From assembly GCF_013408445.1 (NCBI RefSeq), contig NZ_JACBZL010000001.1:806001-870000 (forward strand): 64,000 bases of DNA, given 5' to 3'. Origin of the DNA: Corynebacterium tuberculostearicum (GTDB lineage: Bacteria; Actinomycetota; Actinomycetes; Mycobacteriales; Mycobacteriaceae). Numbering within the stretch: the first letter of the stretch is position 1; each line of letters opens with the position of its first letter. The notes below the pieces were generated by a model, which was not told the DNA's origin, did no database searches, and worked only from the letters and a program-made list of their open reading frames with translations. Below are positions 8,114-17,674 of this stretch, in pieces. The position numbers were made by a program, and so were the translations under genes.

Positions 8114-8509
8114 ATGCGTAACTTCCGCACTGCAGCCGTTGCTGCTGCTACCGCTGCTACCGTCGCTTTCGGCGGCGTAGCTGTCGCTTCCGCTGAGGAC
8201 ACCACCAACGAGCGTGCTTCCCTGGGCGAGAACCTCTCCTCCGTCATCAAGGACACCAAGGCTGACAAGGGCGAGTACCCGACCCTGTCCTCCAAGATCG
8301 GTGCTAACGCTGACAAGGATCAGCAGGTAACCGGCCACGACCTTCTGGGCGAGAAGAAGGGCGAGAACAACCCTCGCTGGGGCGAGATCTGGCGCGACGG
8401 CACCGTTGCTCTGGGTATCACCTCCGCTATCGGCGCCCTGATCGGTGCTTACAACTACGCCGTATACAACGGCTTCATCCCTCACGTTCTGGACCCAATC
8501 TTCCGCTAA
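8114..8509 (+). CDS. Small secreted protein, second of a tandem pair
   Basis: 131 aa with a Sec signal peptide (MRNFR start, Ala-rich core, cleavage near ASA-E). The mature ~103 aa has a charged N-terminal half (ERASLGENLSS, KADKGEYP, DLLGEKKGEN) and a single hydrophobic stretch near the C-terminus (ALGITSAIGALIGAYNYAV). It ends in HVLDPIFR. No Cys. The order signal peptide, charged linker, DxxxEGEK/DLLGEK-like segment, Trp, IGA(V/L)xG hydrophobic helix is shared with the preceding gene, suggesting an old duplication. GAAAGG is present ~11 nt upstream. Same optimal codon use; 48 bp gap, so a two-gene operon closed by the terminator at 8552. Function unknown. Confidence 0.85.
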   Translation: MRNFRTAAVAAATAATVAFGGVAVASAEDTTNERASLGENLSSVIKDTKADKGEYPTLSSKIGANADKDQQVTGHDLLGEKKGENNPRWGEIWRDGTVALGITSAIGALIGAYNYAVYNGFIPHVLDPIFR

Positions 8510-8551
8510 TTGCTAGCTAAAGATTGGCTCTAGATAGCTAGGGCTTACACG

Positions 8552-8580
8552 GGGCCTCGTTCTTAGCACGAGGCCCTTTT
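8552..8580 (+). terminator. Intrinsic terminator of the secreted-protein operon
   Basis: gggcctcgt / acgaggccc stem with a 7-nt loop, followed by TTTT. Confidence 0.9.
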
Positions 8581-8645
8581 GCTATACGCCGGTTCACTCC
8601 TGAGGCAGAAGGATTGCCACACGCGGGGCATCGGCAAGCATGCAC

Positions 8646-8691
8646 AAGGCCGCCTCCACTTCCCTGCCGAGGGTCGTGTGGAGGCGGCCTT
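8646..8691 (-). terminator. Intrinsic terminator downstream of map
   Basis: 14-bp inverted repeat aaggccgcctccac / gtggaggcggcctt just past the leftward map stop codon. The minus-strand reading gives GC-rich stem then CCTTG, a weak U tract. Confidence 0.7.
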
Positions 8692-8703
8692 TGTTAACTA
8701 GTT

Positions 8704-9573
8704 TTAGTCCTCGTCCGGCATGGTGAGGATTTCGTTGCCATCCTCGGTGATAACAAGGGTGTGCTCAAACTGGGCGGTGAACTTGCCGTCGGTGTTTTGG
8801 ACGGTCCAGTCGTCATCCCAAATTTCGTAGTCCAAGGAGCCAAGGTTAATCATCGGCTCAACAGTCAGGGTCATACCAGGCTCAAGGATGTCGCGGTACA
8901 CAGTCGAGTCATGGTGTAGGACAACAAGACCGTTGTGGAAGGTTGGGCCAACACCGTGTCCGGTGAAATCGCGCACGACGTTGTAGCCAAAGCGCTTGGC
9001 ATAAGACTCAATAACGCGGCCAATGACGTTAATCTCACGGCCGGGCTTTGCGGCCTTGATGCCGCGCATCGTGGCCTCCTTGGTGCGCTCTACCAGCAGG
9101 CGGTGTTCCTCGGAGACATTACCGGCGAGGAAGGTGGCGTTATTATCCCCGTGGACGCCATTCTTATAAGCGGTGATATCGATATTGACGATGTCGCCAT
9201 CCTCAATCACCGTGGTATCCGGGATGCCGTGGCAAACAATCTCATTGAGGGATACACAGCTGGACTTGGGGAAGCCGCGGTAGCCTAGCGTAGACGGGTA
9301 AGCGCCATGGTCGCACATGTACTCGTGCGCAACGCGGTCTACATAATCAGTGGTCACGCCCGGCTGTACGGCCTTGCCAGCCTCCTTGAGGGCGTTGGCC
9401 GCAATCTTGCAGGCCTCACGCATCTTCTCAATAACCTCTGGGGACTGGACGTAGGGCTCGCCAATGCCCTCCTGCACCTCGTCCTTCCACGCGTACTCTG
9501 GGCGCTCGATGCTCTCCGGCACGGTGAGGATCGGAGTGGGCTTGCCTGGCTTTAGCTTTCCTCGATTACTCAT
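8704..9573 (-). CDS. map: Methionine aminopeptidase, type I
   Basis: 289 aa M24 metallopeptidase removing initiator Met from nascent proteins. The five metal ligands can be placed: the two Asp in the [20 protein letters not shown] segment, His in TGHGVG, Glu in VEPMIN, and Glu in QFEHTLV. A ~40-residue N-terminal extension with a PxKPxP-like linker matches the MapB/MetAP1c class of actinobacteria. Lies downstream of, and in the same direction as, the penicillin-binding lipoprotein gene. Confidence 0.95.
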   Translation of the reverse strand: MSNRGKLKPGKPTPILTVPESIERPEYAWKDEVQEGIGEPYVQSPEVIEKMREACKIAANALKEAGKAVQPGVTTDYVDRVAHEYMCDHGAYPSTLGYRGFPKSSCVSLNEIVCHGIPDTTVIEDGDIVNIDITAYKNGVHGDNNATFLAGNVSEEHRLLVERTKEATMRGIKAAKPGREINVIGRVIESYAKRFGYNVVRDFTGHGVGPTFHNGLVVLHHDSTVYRDILEPGMTLTVEPMINLGSLDYEIWDDDWTVQNTDGKFTAQFEHTLVITEDGNEILTMPDED

Positions 9574-9657
9574 GGTTTCCCATGGTAGTCCTCTGCGCCC
9601 ATAATGCAGCGGCCGGGGTCAAAAGACAGGGCCATAGCTCCAGCTCTGAGTCTACGT

Positions 9658-11511
9658 CTACCCTTCGGCCGGCGGAGCCGCACCCTCGTGCGGTCCGGAC
9701 CGGTAGTCATCGACCTTCTGCAAGAAGTTGCTAGTGATATTGACCGAGACATCGGAGCCGCCGCCCAAAACCACGAGGGTGGCAAAGGCGATATCGTCTT
9801 CTTCCCGGTAACCGGTAAACCAGGCGTGCGAGCCCTCGTTAATCTCGGCCTCACCGGTCTTGCCGTAAATCGTGCCGCCCGCTGCCATGCTGCGTGCGGT
9901 ACCGCTAGTAACCACTTGGCGCATCATGCCGCGGACGTTATCTAGCACAGGCTTCGAAATCTGCTGCGGCTTATCGGAGGCTTTGGTCTCATGGCCTTCA
10001 ATCAGCGTAGGTGTTGGCGTCTTGCCATTAGCTACCGTGGCAGAGACAAGCGCCATGCCGAAAGGGCTAGCCAAGTCGTAGCCCTGGCCATAACCGGATT
10101 CGGTGCGCTCGAGTGGTTCTTTGCCCTCCGGAATGGAACCGGTAATGGTAGTAAGGCCCGGGATTTCGTATTCCACGCCGAAGCCAAACTTTTTGCCCAT
10201 ATCCTTCAACTCACCAGGCTTAAGCTTGGTGGAGATATCCGCGAAGGTAGTGTTGCACGATTGTGCAAAGGCTTGGCTGAGCGGAACGCTACCTAGGGCG
10301 AAGGCGTTGTAGTTGGTCACCACGCGGCCAAAGATATCCATGGTGCCAGGGCACGGAACGATGGTATCGGTATTAAGCCCCTGCTTTTCTACGCCGGCCG
10401 CAGCGGTGAGAATCTTGAACACCGAGCCGGGCGGGTACTGACCTTGTAAGGCTACATCACCGTCTTCATCGGCTTTCTCGGTTTGGGCGACGGCCAAGAT
10501 ATCGCCATTGGAGGGCCGAATGGCTACGAGCATGGCCTGGGAATCGGCACGCTCATTGACCGCCTCCTGCGCGGCACGCTGCACGTCGTAGTCCAGACCT
10601 ACCTTGATCGATGGCGCCGCATCAGGGTCGTGCTTTTCCACATCAGAGAGCGCCGCACCATTTTCATTGACCACAGAAATAGACCAGCCCGTTTGGCCAT
10701 CGACCTCATCTTGGACCGCGGAGCGCACGCGCGACATCAGATCGGGTGCCAGCCCACGGTCGCGGGTGACCAGAGCCGGTTCTTCATTGAGGCGCACGCC
10801 GTCTATGCCTTCCACCTTGGGGCGCACGGCCTTGGCTTGGTCCTCCGTAAACATGGTCACGGAAAAGGAGCCGTCTGCATCCTCCAATTTTTTGGCCAGA
10901 TCCTTGGCATCCATCTCCGCAATGGAGTCATCCTGGCGATGGGCGGCAGCAAGTGCGCCGCTGATCTTGGAAGCGGTGGGCCGCACATCATCCAGCGAGC
11001 TGGTATCTACCACCAGCCGGTAATTCAGGCCCGGGCTCATCAATTCCACCCCGTTGGAAGAAACCACGCTGGCGCGCTCTGCCTCCAGCGCGCGCAGTTC
11101 CAGGTGCTGATTTGCTCCCAGGTCGGGGTGGATAAGGCTCGGCTTCCACCGCACCGTCCATTCATCCTCGGTCTTGGTCAGCGTCATCTGCGTGTCATAG
11201 CTCAAGGTGCGGTCCTTGGGCAGGTCCCAGGTGACCTTGTAGTTCGCCGTGGCGAGGTTCTCATCCTGGTCCACGCCTTCAAGCTCCATGTCGAGCCCCT
11301 CGGCTTGCAGGCCGGAGTAGGTGGCATCGAGAGCGGAGGTGGCGTCCGAGGGGGCGTCGGTAAGCGCGGCTAAACCGTCATTATTCCGGGACTCCATCCC
11401 CTGGAGGAATTCCTCCGCCACCGGTTCCGCGGAAACCGGCTTCGGCGTACAGGCAACCACGCTGGTGGAGGCGAGCGTGATAGTTGCAACCAGCGCGACC
11501 AACTTCTTCAT
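9658..11511 (-). CDS. Penicillin-binding lipoprotein (class B-like transpeptidase)
   Basis: 617 aa. N-terminal lipoprotein signal peptide with lipobox TSVVAC (lipidated Cys at ~residue 21). Next come an NTF2-like MecR1-type N-terminal domain (~30-140), a PBP dimerisation region, and a C-terminal transpeptidase domain with SxxK in PPGSVFKI, SxN as SCN in AQSCNT, and KTG in YGKTGEAE. It would cross-link peptidoglycan outside the membrane and is the counterpart of the PBP lipoprotein found near map in mycobacteria. ATG at 11511 is chosen because it starts directly with the KK signal peptide; a further upstream in-frame start would bury it. Confidence 0.92.
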   Translation of the reverse strand: MKKLVALVATITLASTSVVACTPKPVSAEPVAEEFLQGMESRNNDGLAALTDAPSDATSALDATYSGLQAEGLDMELEGVDQDENLATANYKVTWDLPKDRTLSYDTQMTLTKTEDEWTVRWKPSLIHPDLGANQHLELRALEAERASVVSSNGVELMSPGLNYRLVVDTSSLDDVRPTASKISGALAAAHRQDDSIAEMDAKDLAKKLEDADGSFSVTMFTEDQAKAVRPKVEGIDGVRLNEEPALVTRDRGLAPDLMSRVRSAVQDEVDGQTGWSISVVNENGAALSDVEKHDPDAAPSIKVGLDYDVQRAAQEAVNERADSQAMLVAIRPSNGDILAVAQTEKADEDGDVALQGQYPPGSVFKILTAAAGVEKQGLNTDTIVPCPGTMDIFGRVVTNYNAFALGSVPLSQAFAQSCNTTFADISTKLKPGELKDMGKKFGFGVEYEIPGLTTITGSIPEGKEPLERTESGYGQGYDLASPFGMALVSATVANGKTPTPTLIEGHETKASDKPQQISKPVLDNVRGMMRQVVTSGTARSMAAGGTIYGKTGEAEINEGSHAWFTGYREEDDIAFATLVVLGGGSDVSVNITSNFLQKVDDYRSGPHEGAAPPAEG

Positions 11512-11544
11512 GTCTTGGCACTCTAGCAGCGCAAGCGCCAAAAA

Positions 11545-11576
11545 AGACTGCCCCACACCGAAGTGCGGGGCAGTCT
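11545..11576 (-). terminator. Intrinsic terminator downstream of ispG
   Basis: agactgcccc...ggggcagtct stem; in the leftward reading it is followed by a run of six T. It separates the dxr-rip1-ispG unit from the PBP gene. Confidence 0.9.
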
Positions 11577-11592
11577 GCTCAAAGTGGGTGAA

Positions 11593-12756
11593 TTACTGGG
11601 TTACGCGAACCTCAGCCTTGGCGCCTTCCACGGCTTCCATACCCTGCTCATCGGCAATGCGCATGGCCTCTTCAATGAGGGTCTCCACGATCTTGTCTTC
11701 CGGCACGGTGCGAACAACCTCGCCCTTAACAAAGATCTGACCCTTGCCATTGCCAGAAGCAACACCGAGATCGGCATCGCGGGCCTCGCCTGGGCCGTTG
11801 ACAACACAGCCCATCACGGCAACGCGCAGCGGGAACTCCATGCCGTCCAAGCCGGCGGTAACTTCTTCTGCCAGCTTGTAAACGTCCACCTGGGCGCGGC
11901 CGCAGGACGGGCAGGAGACGATTTCCAACTTGCGCGGGCGCAGGTTGAGCGACTGCAGAATCTGGTCGCCCACCTTGATTTCCTCTACCGGCGGGGCGGA
12001 CAGGGACACGCGAATGGTATCGCCAATGCCCTCTGCCAGCAGTGCACCGAAGGCCACGGAAGACTTGATGGTGCCCATGAACTTCGGACCGGCCTCGGTC
12101 ACGCCAAGGTGCAGCGGGTAATCAGTCTTTTCCGCCAGCTGGCGGTAGGCCTCCACCATCAGAACCGGATCGGAGTGCTTAACGGAAATAGCGATATCGC
12201 CATAACCGTGCTCCTCAAAGAGGCCAGCCTCCCAAATAGCGGACTCGACGAGTGCCTCCGGGGTGGCCTTGCCGTACTTTTCCAGTAGGCGCTTGTCCAA
12301 GGAGCCACCATTCACGCCGATGCGGATGGGAATGCCGGCATCGCCTGCGGCCTTAGCAACTTCCTTCACGCGGCCGTCAAACTCGCGGATATTACCTGGG
12401 TTTACGCGGATGGCGGCGCAACCAGCGTCGATGGCCTGGAAGATGTACTTCGGCTGGAAGTGGATATCCGCAATCACCGGGATCGGAGACTTCTTGGCAA
12501 TGGCCGGAAGTGCCTCCGCGTCGATGGGCTTAGGGCAAGCCACGCGCACGATATCGCAGCCGGAAGCGGTCAGCTGCGCGATCTGCTGCAGCGTGCCGTT
12601 AATGTCGTGCGTCTTGGTATTGGTCATTGACTGCACCGAGATGGGCGAGTCAGAGCCGACGCCGACCGGGCCCACCTGCAGCTGACGAGTCTTGCGGCGC
12701 GGGTGCAGGACTGGTGGTGGGCCGTCTGGGATTCCTAGACCGATGGGGGTCGACAT
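11593..12756 (-). CDS. ispG: 4-hydroxy-3-methylbut-2-enyl-diphosphate synthase
   Basis: 387 aa [4Fe-4S] enzyme of the MEP pathway converting MEcPP to HMBPP. TIM-barrel part with [12 protein letters not shown] and IADIHF, then the reductase-like domain with the cluster cysteines in SCPSCGR and [14 protein letters not shown] at 12756 is preferred over an in-frame upstream start because AAGGAG lies 6-7 nt before it. Third gene of the conserved leftward dxr-rip1-ispG run; the MEP pathway feeds menaquinone and the decaprenyl carriers of arabinogalactan synthesis. Confidence 0.96.
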   Translation of the reverse strand: MSTPIGLGIPDGPPPVLHPRRKTRQLQVGPVGVGSDSPISVQSMTNTKTHDINGTLQQIAQLTASGCDIVRVACPKPIDAEALPAIAKKSPIPVIADIHFQPKYIFQAIDAGCAAIRVNPGNIREFDGRVKEVAKAAGDAGIPIRIGVNGGSLDKRLLEKYGKATPEALVESAIWEAGLFEEHGYGDIAISVKHSDPVLMVEAYRQLAEKTDYPLHLGVTEAGPKFMGTIKSSVAFGALLAEGIGDTIRVSLSAPPVEEIKVGDQILQSLNLRPRKLEIVSCPSCGRAQVDVYKLAEEVTAGLDGMEFPLRVAVMGCVVNGPGEARDADLGVASGNGKGQIFVKGEVVRTVPEDKIVETLIEEAMRIADEQGMEAVEGAKAEVRVTQ

Positions 12757-12864
12757 GAATTCTCCTTGTTGAAGCACAGTAATTACATACGGTGGGTGAT
12801 TAACGCCCCCACTCTAGCACTGCTTGCTTTATGCCTGAAGTGCGCGCAGCGGGGGCTGCGGCGG

Positions 12865-14073
12865 CTAGCCAAATAGCCGAATGGGGTTGACCACATCGGC
12901 GACGATCACGATGGCCCCAACACCCATCAGCAGCGCGGCCATCACATAGGTCACCGGCATCAGCTTGGTGTAATCGGCCGGGCCCAGAGCTGGCTTGCCC
13001 GCCATTTTGCGGATGCCATCGCGCAGCTTTTCATAGATGATGACGGCGATATGTCCGCCGTCAAAAGGCGGCAGCGGAATCAGGTTAAAAAGCGCGAGGA
13101 AGAAGTTCAGGGTGGCCAGCATCATAAAGAACATCGACCACAGGGAGCGCTCCGCCAATTCGCCGCCCACGCGGGAAGCGCCGACGACGGACATCGGGCC
13201 ATCGGCCTCGCGTTCGTGGCCGAAGATGGAGGCCACCACACCCGGAATTTTGCCGGGGAATTGCTTGAGACCGTCAACCGTGGCTTCCAGCGAGTAGGTG
13301 CTGAAGCGCCAGGTTGCTGGCAGGGCGTCGACGGCGCCGTGCTTTTCGACGACATCGATAAGCTGATTGCTCAGCCCAATTGAGCCAGCATCCACTAGCT
13401 CGCCGTCGTGGTTCAATCGCTTGACCGTATCGAGGTGGACTGTGAAGTCCCTTTCTTCCCCACCGCGCTCAACCGTCAGCGTGATGGTCTCGCCGGGGCG
13501 CTGCATTACCTCATCGCGCAGCTGGGTAAAAGAATCCAGCTTCTGGCCATCGAGGGCCACAATAATATCGCCCTCCTGCACGCCGGCCTTTCCAGCGGGG
13601 CCTTTACCCGTGCACGTCTCTAGCTCTTGGTTCGGCTTCTGATTGGCCGAGCAAGTCACCTCGCCCACGCGCGGGCGAACATCAGCATCCGGATTGGGCA
13701 GGCCGGCCGTCATCGCCACAAAGTAGAGGATGACAAAGCCCAAAATCAGGTTGACACCGATGCCGCCGGCCATCACGATAATGCGCTGCCACCACGGTTT
13801 TTTATACATCGCATGGGGTTCTTCTTCCTCGGTGAGGAATTCATCCTGAGCCGTCATGCCAGCGATATCGCAAAACCCGCCCACAGGGAAGGCCGCAAGC
13901 CCATATTCGGTATGGCCCTTCCGGAAGGAAAATAGGCGCGGCCCAAAGCCAATAAAATAACGCCGCACGCGCATGCCAAAGGCGCGCGCGGTGAGCATAT
14001 GGCCTGCTTCGTGCAGCGCTACGGTAAGCCCGATGCCGAGGGCGAAAAACACAATGCCCAGCAAGTTTGCCAT
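12865..14073 (-). CDS. rip1: Site-2 intramembrane metalloprotease Rip1 (RseP/M50)
   Basis: 402 aa. Zinc motif HEAGH at residues 21-25 lies inside the first membrane helix; the second ligand motif is in PLPPFDGGH near the C-terminus. A PDZ domain lies between (GPAGKAGVQEGDIIVALDG). About four membrane segments. The M. tuberculosis homologue cleaves anti-sigma factors and controls envelope lipid genes; a regulated intramembrane proteolysis role is inferred here. Sits 14 bp downstream of dxr and upstream of ispG, the same order as in mycobacteria. Confidence 0.94.
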   Translation of the reverse strand: MANLLGIVFFALGIGLTVALHEAGHMLTARAFGMRVRRYFIGFGPRLFSFRKGHTEYGLAAFPVGGFCDIAGMTAQDEFLTEEEEPHAMYKKPWWQRIIVMAGGIGVNLILGFVILYFVAMTAGLPNPDADVRPRVGEVTCSANQKPNQELETCTGKGPAGKAGVQEGDIIVALDGQKLDSFTQLRDEVMQRPGETITLTVERGGEERDFTVHLDTVKRLNHDGELVDAGSIGLSNQLIDVVEKHGAVDALPATWRFSTYSLEATVDGLKQFPGKIPGVVASIFGHEREADGPMSVVGASRVGGELAERSLWSMFFMMLATLNFFLALFNLIPLPPFDGGHIAVIIYEKLRDGIRKMAGKPALGPADYTKLMPVTYVMAALLMGVGAIVIVADVVNPIRLFG

Positions 14074-14087
14074 GGTGTGAAAGCTTT

Positions 14088-15248
14088 CTAGTCAGCCAGC
14101 GAATCAATCAGCGCATTCGCGCGCCTGCGCGCCTCGCCTTCTACCGCGAGGATTTCATCGAGGCTAGAGACTACACCAGCAAACTCGGATGCGGAATCAA
14201 GGATCGTGCCCACGACGTCCACGATCTCCGGGAAATGGATGCGCCCAGACAAGAACGCGGCAGCTGCTTCCTCATTGGCGGCGTTGTAGATGACCCCTGT
14301 TCCCTCGGCCGCGGCCCGGCGGGCGAGGTTGACAGCGGGAAAGGCGGCATCGTCAAGCGGCTCAAAACGCCAGTCATGCGCCTGCGCAAAGTCCAAGGCC
14401 GGCTGGGCGCCTGGTACGCGGTGCGGCCAATTCATCGCCAGCGAAATGGGCAGCTTCATTGACGGCGGCGAGACCTGAGCGATAGTGCAGCCGTCTTTGA
14501 AGGTGGCCATGGAGTGAATGATGGACTGCGGGTGCACGGTGACGTCGATGCGCTCCGGGGCGATGTCAAAGAGCAGGGTGGCTTCAATCAGCTCCAGGCC
14601 CTTATTAATGAGGGTGGCAGAGTTGAGGGTATTCATCTGCCCCATGGACCAGGTAGGGTGCTGCGCTGCCTGCTCAGGGGTCACGTCCCACATCTCTTCG
14701 CGCGACCAACCGCGGAAGGGGCCACCAGAGGCGGTAAGGACAAGCTTATCCAGCTCCCCCTCCTCGCCGGCACGCAGACACTGCGCCATGGCGGAATGCT
14801 CCGAGTCAACAGGGATAATCTGGCCAGGGCGCGCCTTCTGCGTAACCAGCGTGCCACCCGCCACGAGGGATTCCTTATTGGCCAAGGCTAAATACTCGCC
14901 CATCTCCAGAGTGGCCAAGGTGGCCTTGAGCCCCAAAGACCCCACCAAGGCATTGAGTACCGTATCGGCCGGGGCCGAGCGCACTAGGTGCTCTGCAGCG
15001 TCGGCGCCACTCAAGACCGAACCGCCTAAAGCGGCCGACACCTCGGCGGCGGCGGCCTCGTTGGCCACGGCAACGTGGTCAAACGAAAGGTTGAGGCTAC
15101 GGGCTTGTTCGATGATGAGCTGCGGGTTGGAGCCACCCGCAGCGATTCCCACGACGTCGAATTTATCGGGATTATCCGCAATGACTTCCAGAGCCTGCGT
15201 GCCGATTGAACCGGTGGAACCAAGAATGAGTATTCGCTGAGTAGTCAC
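14088..15248 (-). CDS. dxr: 1-deoxy-D-xylulose 5-phosphate reductoisomerase
   Basis: 386 aa; second step of the MEP pathway (DXP to MEP, NADPH). The Rossmann motif [11 protein letters not shown] starts at residue ~8, the metal-binding VDSEHSA block lies near residue 150, and [12 protein letters not shown] and [17 protein letters not shown] are typical of Dxr. First gene of the dxr-rip1-ispG group. Confidence 0.96.
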   Translation of the reverse strand: MTTQRILILGSTGSIGTQALEVIADNPDKFDVVGIAAGGSNPQLIIEQARSLNLSFDHVAVANEAAAAEVSAALGGSVLSGADAAEHLVRSAPADTVLNALVGSLGLKATLATLEMGEYLALANKESLVAGGTLVTQKARPGQIIPVDSEHSAMAQCLRAGEEGELDKLVLTASGGPFRGWSREEMWDVTPEQAAQHPTWSMGQMNTLNSATLINKGLELIEATLLFDIAPERIDVTVHPQSIIHSMATFKDGCTIAQVSPPSMKLPISLAMNWPHRVPGAQPALDFAQAHDWRFEPLDDAAFPAVNLARRAAAEGTGVIYNAANEEAAAAFLSGRIHFPEIVDVVGTILDSASEFAGVVSSLDEILAVEGEARRRANALIDSLAD

Positions 15249-15425
15249 GCCTCCACCCTAGCGCCCACCACCATTGGGCGTGCGCGCCAGGTACGCCGCA
15301 CTGCGACGGGGGTGTTTAATCGCCATCTCAGGTGCGATGTTTTAGAATGTGTAGCAGACAAATGGCATTGGTGTGCCCGCATGCCCATCGCACAGACGGA
15401 CACACGCAGAAGCGAAGGAGAGCAA

Positions 15426-15887
15426 GTGTCTTCCCACAAGCCGGTACCGCAGGTATTTGACGGTGTTTCTACTGAGGACGTCCCATCCGCAGGATTCGGT
15501 TGGTCCCGCATCAGCCGCTCTGGCGTACAGATCGCCGGTTGGATCTCTGTCCTGTTCCTGCTTGCCTACAACTTTGGTAACCACAAGGGCCACGTTGAGA
15601 CCATCTGGCTCATTGCCTTGGCTATCTTGATCGCCGTTGGCCTGCTCATCCACGCTTTCCAGCCTAAGTTGCACCAGGTCCGCACCGTGACCGCCCGCAA
15701 CCAGCCGGTGGGCCACCAGGAGCCGGACTGGGTCTACGACCAGAAGACCAACACCGGCGTATACGCCGAGCTGACCGATTCCCAGCTGCGCGCGCTCAAC
15801 ATTGAGCCTTCCCGCGTTTCTCACCTGCGCGTTGAGCCAGGCACCAACAACGCCACCCCGGTTTCCTCCGGCAAGTACACGCTCTAA
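15426..15887 (+). CDS. DUF2631 membrane protein
   Basis: 153 aa. A short N-terminal cytoplasmic part, two closely spaced hydrophobic helices (~residues 37-80, AGWISVLFLLAYNF and WLIALAILIAVGLLIHAF), then a hydrophilic tail. This is the layout of actinobacterial DUF2631 proteins, which occur next to dxr. GTG at 15426 is chosen because GAAGGAG lies 6-8 nt before it; upstream in-frame codons are less likely. Divergent from dxr. Function unknown. Confidence 0.85.
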   Translation: MSSHKPVPQVFDGVSTEDVPSAGFGWSRISRSGVQIAGWISVLFLLAYNFGNHKGHVETIWLIALAILIAVGLLIHAFQPKLHQVRTVTARNQPVGHQEPDWVYDQKTNTGVYAELTDSQLRALNIEPSRVSHLRVEPGTNNATPVSSGKYTL

Positions 15888-15907
15888 GCTTTTAGTACGC
15901 TTTAGCT

Positions 15908-15943
15908 ACCGCCGCCCTTCCCCGCGAAGGTCGGCGGTTTCTT
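15908..15943 (+). terminator. Intrinsic terminator downstream of DUF2631 gene
   Basis: accgccg-c-ccttc / gaagg-t-cggcggt two-part stem followed by TTCTTT. Confidence 0.8.
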
Positions 15944-16025
15944 TATGCCTCCGCTTGGCGACGCCCCTCCTCCTCACCAACACATCCTGTCGTTTAGGCC
16001 CCACTCCCAGCCCCCACGGCCTCAA

Positions 16026-16065
16026 CCGCGACCCCGAGAGGGCCGCAATGCGGCCACTGTCGCGG
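16026..16065 (-). terminator. Hairpin downstream of ABC permease gene
   Basis: ccgcgac...ggccgc aat gcggcc...gtcgcgg nested stem 12 bp beyond the permease stop. It lacks a U tract, so termination is only presumed. Confidence 0.45.
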
Positions 16066-16076
16066 GGGCCGGAGGA

Positions 16077-17669
16077 TTAAGACACCCAGTGCCCCACCTT
16101 GGCGTAAATCTCAGGCAGGGAGTTGTCCACGCGTTTTCCGCTTACCCGGAGGGCAACGATATAACACGCAACTGGAACCGCGATGACGAGGATAAACCCC
16201 AGCGCAACCAGTACCATATTCGAGCCGTAGCCGATGGCCATTGGAATGACGCCAGGGATAATCGGCGTCCAGCCAATAAACAAATTCAAAATGGCGCTTA
16301 AGAAGGCACCGGCCGAGTAGCCGGATTTATCTGCCCACATACTGCCACCGGGCCGCGCGGTGGCAAAGGGATTAAAGGTGGATAGCAGCAATGACAATCC
16401 TGCAGAAGAAATGAAAATTCCCAGTGCGACCACCATCAAGCACCCGGTGAGCGCTTTGTCGGCGCTCACCGCGAAAAGCACCGCCGCCGAGAGGACGAAA
16501 GTTATGGCTGTGGGCGCCAAGTGCGCCCAGTGCCGCGCGTAGAGAAACGTGCGCGGACGAACTGGTGCGGCCATCTTTACCCACAGGCTTGGACCGTCAT
16601 AGCCAAAATCATTTGTGGCTACAATTCCGCCGAAGAGTCCCAGAAATAGCACTCCTATAGACGGCATGACGGAATCAGTAGTAAAGCCTTGAATGATAAA
16701 GACGATTGCCAGAATCGGCTGCATGATGATGGTTCCGATAAGGCGGGAGTCACGGAAGATGTAGCGCAACGAGCGCGTAAATTCCATCGCAGCTGGTCCG
16801 CGATAGGAAAAGGAGCCCAAGGAAAAGCGGTTAATCCCTTTCGCCTTTTCGCGGCGTTGGTGCTTCGGAGACAAGAGTGCGCGGCGCTCGAATTGCAGGC
16901 GCAGCAACCGGTGCCACGCCCAGATGGCTGCGCCCAGCGACGCCGCGGCGATGAGAAACTGCAAGAAGGCTACTACTGGTTCGCCTTGGGCGAGCGCGAG
17001 CGCCCAGCCCACAGGTGCACCTACAGGCGTCCAAGCCAGACCCTCGCCCACAGTTCCCAATGGGAAGTCCGAGCCCGCGAGGGACGCAAGCCGATTCGAA
17101 CCAAAGATGAGCAAGAACACCGCCAGCGCACCCAAAACTTTGAGGGTGGTCGAGCTTAGCTCCGCGACAGTAACCCCGACATAGACCGCGAGGTCCACTA
17201 AAACCAGCGTCAGTACTAGGGCAAAGAGCATGCCCAGGCAGAAGGGCACGATGAACAATGCCTTGCCATTGGCCGCCAAGATCACACTTCCCGCCACCGC
17301 ATAAGCGATGGAGAGCAAGACTGATACTGGAGCGCGCAGATTGAGCACTGAGGCAATAGCAAGCGCCGGTGTGATGTCTTTTAACCGCACCGGCAACGCG
17401 GAAAGCTCACGGGCAGAAAGCTGATTCTCCCCGCTGGGCATGATGAGGGTAATAACGATAAAGGCCAGCGTGCCTACAGCAGGTGCCACGGCCAGCGCTT
17501 GCATTTTTCCAGTTCCGATGGAGATATCTGCCGCGGCAAGAGCTCCTAGCGACGCAAGGCCGATGAGACCATAGAGCAAGAGGCAGATAGGGATCATGAC
17601 CGCCGCGGCATTCGCCTTGAGATTGCGCGCCCACAGTGTGCGGTGCAGCTTGAGGAGCGTCGAAGTCAT
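16077..17669 (-). CDS. ABC exporter permease, about 12 membrane helices
   Basis: 530 aa, hydrophobic throughout with ~12 predicted helices and a basic cytoplasmic loop mid-protein (rich in RR/KH around residue 270). No specific family motif recognised. It follows the ATP-binding gene by 5 bp, so the two form a transporter. Substrate unknown; ABC-2-type exporters of this kind export antibiotics, lipids or peptides. Confidence 0.8.
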   Translation of the reverse strand: MTSTLLKLHRTLWARNLKANAAAVMIPICLLLYGLIGLASLGALAAADISIGTGKMQALAVAPAVGTLAFIVITLIMPSGENQLSARELSALPVRLKDITPALAIASVLNLRAPVSVLLSIAYAVAGSVILAANGKALFIVPFCLGMLFALVLTLVLVDLAVYVGVTVAELSSTTLKVLGALAVFLLIFGSNRLASLAGSDFPLGTVGEGLAWTPVGAPVGWALALAQGEPVVAFLQFLIAAASLGAAIWAWHRLLRLQFERRALLSPKHQRREKAKGINRFSLGSFSYRGPAAMEFTRSLRYIFRDSRLIGTIIMQPILAIVFIIQGFTTDSVMPSIGVLFLGLFGGIVATNDFGYDGPSLWVKMAAPVRPRTFLYARHWAHLAPTAITFVLSAAVLFAVSADKALTGCLMVVALGIFISSAGLSLLLSTFNPFATARPGGSMWADKSGYSAGAFLSAILNLFIGWTPIIPGVIPMAIGYGSNMVLVALGFILVIAVPVACYIVALRVSGKRVDNSLPEIYAKVGHWVS

Positions 17670-17674
17670 TGCGC

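Noticed and set aside
10483..11373. 296-codon plus-strand frame opposite the PBP gene
   Set aside because: Antisense to a complete PBP with SxxK/SxN/KTG motifs.
12757..12777. Seven-codon N-terminal extension of ispG
   Set aside because: An AAGGAG ribosome binding site inside it favours the ATG at 12756.
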